Assembly: GCF_016925535.1 (NCBI RefSeq)
Contig: NZ_CP070496.1
Span: 3,534,001 to 3,598,000 of the forward strand
Origin: Natronoglycomyces albus
GTDB taxonomy: Bacteria > Actinomycetota > Actinomycetes > Mycobacteriales > Micromonosporaceae
Length of the DNA: 64,000 nucleotides
Reading direction: 5' to 3'
The translations under genes were made by a program, and so were the position numbers. A model generated the notes under the pieces. It did not search any database, was not told the DNA's origin, and saw nothing but the letters and a program-made list of their open reading frames with translations. Shown here in pieces: positions 63,217-64,000 of the stretch (position 1 is its first letter; every line of letters starts with the position of its first letter).

Positions 63217-63331
63217 ACGGCGACCTCCTCGAACGGAACGCGGCACATTGGCCTAGTGGGGTGGATCACTCAGCGGTGAAATCACACTAATATGGGCGCA
63301 AATAGGTGTCAATGACGACAAGGGTGGCGAA

Positions 63332-64000
63332 TGATGACGAACAATGTGCCCGACACAAACCACGCGATCCGCGCCGCCGCCACCTGCGAAATCTCTTGGA
63401 TCGGCGTCGACGGCAAACGCCATGCCACTGCCCTGACGCCCCTGAGTGACGGCGAACAGCTCACCGTGGCGTTCACCTTCGCCCAGGCCGAGCAAGCCCG
63501 CTCCCTGGCCGAGGCCGACACCGCCACCGTCACCATCACCGACCCACGTTCCGGTTCATCCACCTGGACACCACTGCTCATCCACGGCGACGTCTCCATG
63601 CGCGTCGACCTCGAGGGCGAGATCTTCACCGACACGCTGCTACCTGAGGAACTGGCCAAATACCCACCCTCCCGGGCGCTGGCCGACTCGATCATCCTGC
63701 GCCGCGAACACTGGTGGTACTTGCCACGACTACTTATCGACATCACACCCACCGCAGTCGAACCCTTCGCCGAACGCATAAAGGGACAACCGCTGCTCTT
63801 TACCAGCGACCGCCGCGCCCACGTCCTCGATACCAACCCCATCGAGGTTCACCGGCCCACCGAATCGCACCACATCGGCGAGGACATGCCTGAGGGGCCA
63901 GCCGCATTGTTCAACCACGACTTTTCCGTGCCCGACATGGAACAGTGGACCGAATGGCTCGCCACCGGCGACATCGCCCAGGGCGAATTCCACTTTGACT
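63332..64000 (+). CDS. Probable FMN-binding split-barrel protein (3' end beyond window)
   Basis: Open for 223 codons to the window edge. I chose the ATG at 63332, with AAGGG about 8 nt upstream; an ATG one codon later is possible. The N-terminal half (ATCEISWIGVDGKRHATALT, LTVAFTFAQAEQARSL, TATVTITDPRSG, LLIHGDVSMRVD) looks like the strands of a PNPOx-type split barrel. KYPPSRALADSIILRREHWW and YLPRLLIDITP follow, as I recall in uncharacterised actinobacterial proteins of this group. The cofactor and reaction are unknown. The gene is divergent from cstA with 115 bp between starts. Confidence 0.6.

Noticed and set aside
1..64000. CRISPR array or prophage in the window
   Set aside because: No regularly spaced repeats, cas genes, integrase or phage structural genes were seen.

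Overview
The window looks like chromosome from a high-G+C Gram-positive (an actinomycete). Supporting marks are G+C around 60-65% in most genes, GTG starts with AAGGAG-type ribosome sites, an XRE/DUF397 regulator pair, DUF1707 and DUF3817 proteins, a GlnR-type orphan regulator beside LmeA, SseC and CysA-type genes (an order known from Mycobacterium), and large secreted proteases. The genus cannot be fixed from the sequence alone; a Glycomyces/Stackebrandtia- or Micromonospora-like lineage is only a guess.

Positions 1-17,400 are an accessory region. A minus-strand block encodes a 1971-residue secreted LamG protein, then a 2239-residue RHS polymorphic toxin (RHS core, HINT domain, YwqJ-like deaminase tip), then a SUKH-3 immunity protein that runs off the left edge of the window. 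Behind it (13.3-16.8 kb) lies an AT-richer zone of small membrane proteins, a fragment resembling the region that follows an RHS core, a shortened IS with a frameshifted transposase, and the first of two copies of a 162-bp MITE. From 17.4 to 24.8 kb there are two paralogous ABC-2 polysaccharide-type exporter permeases flanking fumarylacetoacetase and a partner gene, then a glycerol-1-phosphate-type dehydrogenase and a nucleotidyltransferase (probably for a phosphoglycerol-type envelope polymer), and an Rpn-like nuclease.

Positions 25-34 kb hold icd and, divergently, a complete oligopeptide/dipeptide-type ABC operon (two permeases, two ATPases, a 62-residue membrane protein, a Tat-type lipoprotein), followed by an intergenic region with three hairpins and a 45-bp perfect palindrome. 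Positions 34-43 kb carry a membrane-anchored trypsin-like protease, a CASTOR/POLLUX-type channel protein, DUF3817 and hypothetical genes, and an XRE/DUF397 module with a 22-bp palindromic operator candidate. Positions 43-49.5 kb carry the sulfur and envelope block: sseC, a CysA/SseA-type rhodanese, lmeA, a multi-TM protein, a glnR-like regulator and a DHFR/RibD-like reductase.

Positions 49.7-64 kb contain two tandem paralogous secreted subtilisins, a membrane-protein operon interrupted by MITE copy 2, a DUF1707 protein, a membrane-bound Fe-S oxidoreductase of the Rv0338c type, a CstA-family transporter, and the start of a probable FMN-split-barrel protein cut by the right edge. No tRNA, rRNA or CRISPR array was seen. 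The most interesting systems are the RHS/HINT/deaminase-SUKH-3 toxin-immunity cassette with its LamG companion, and the MITE family with 3-bp TAA/TTA target duplications.
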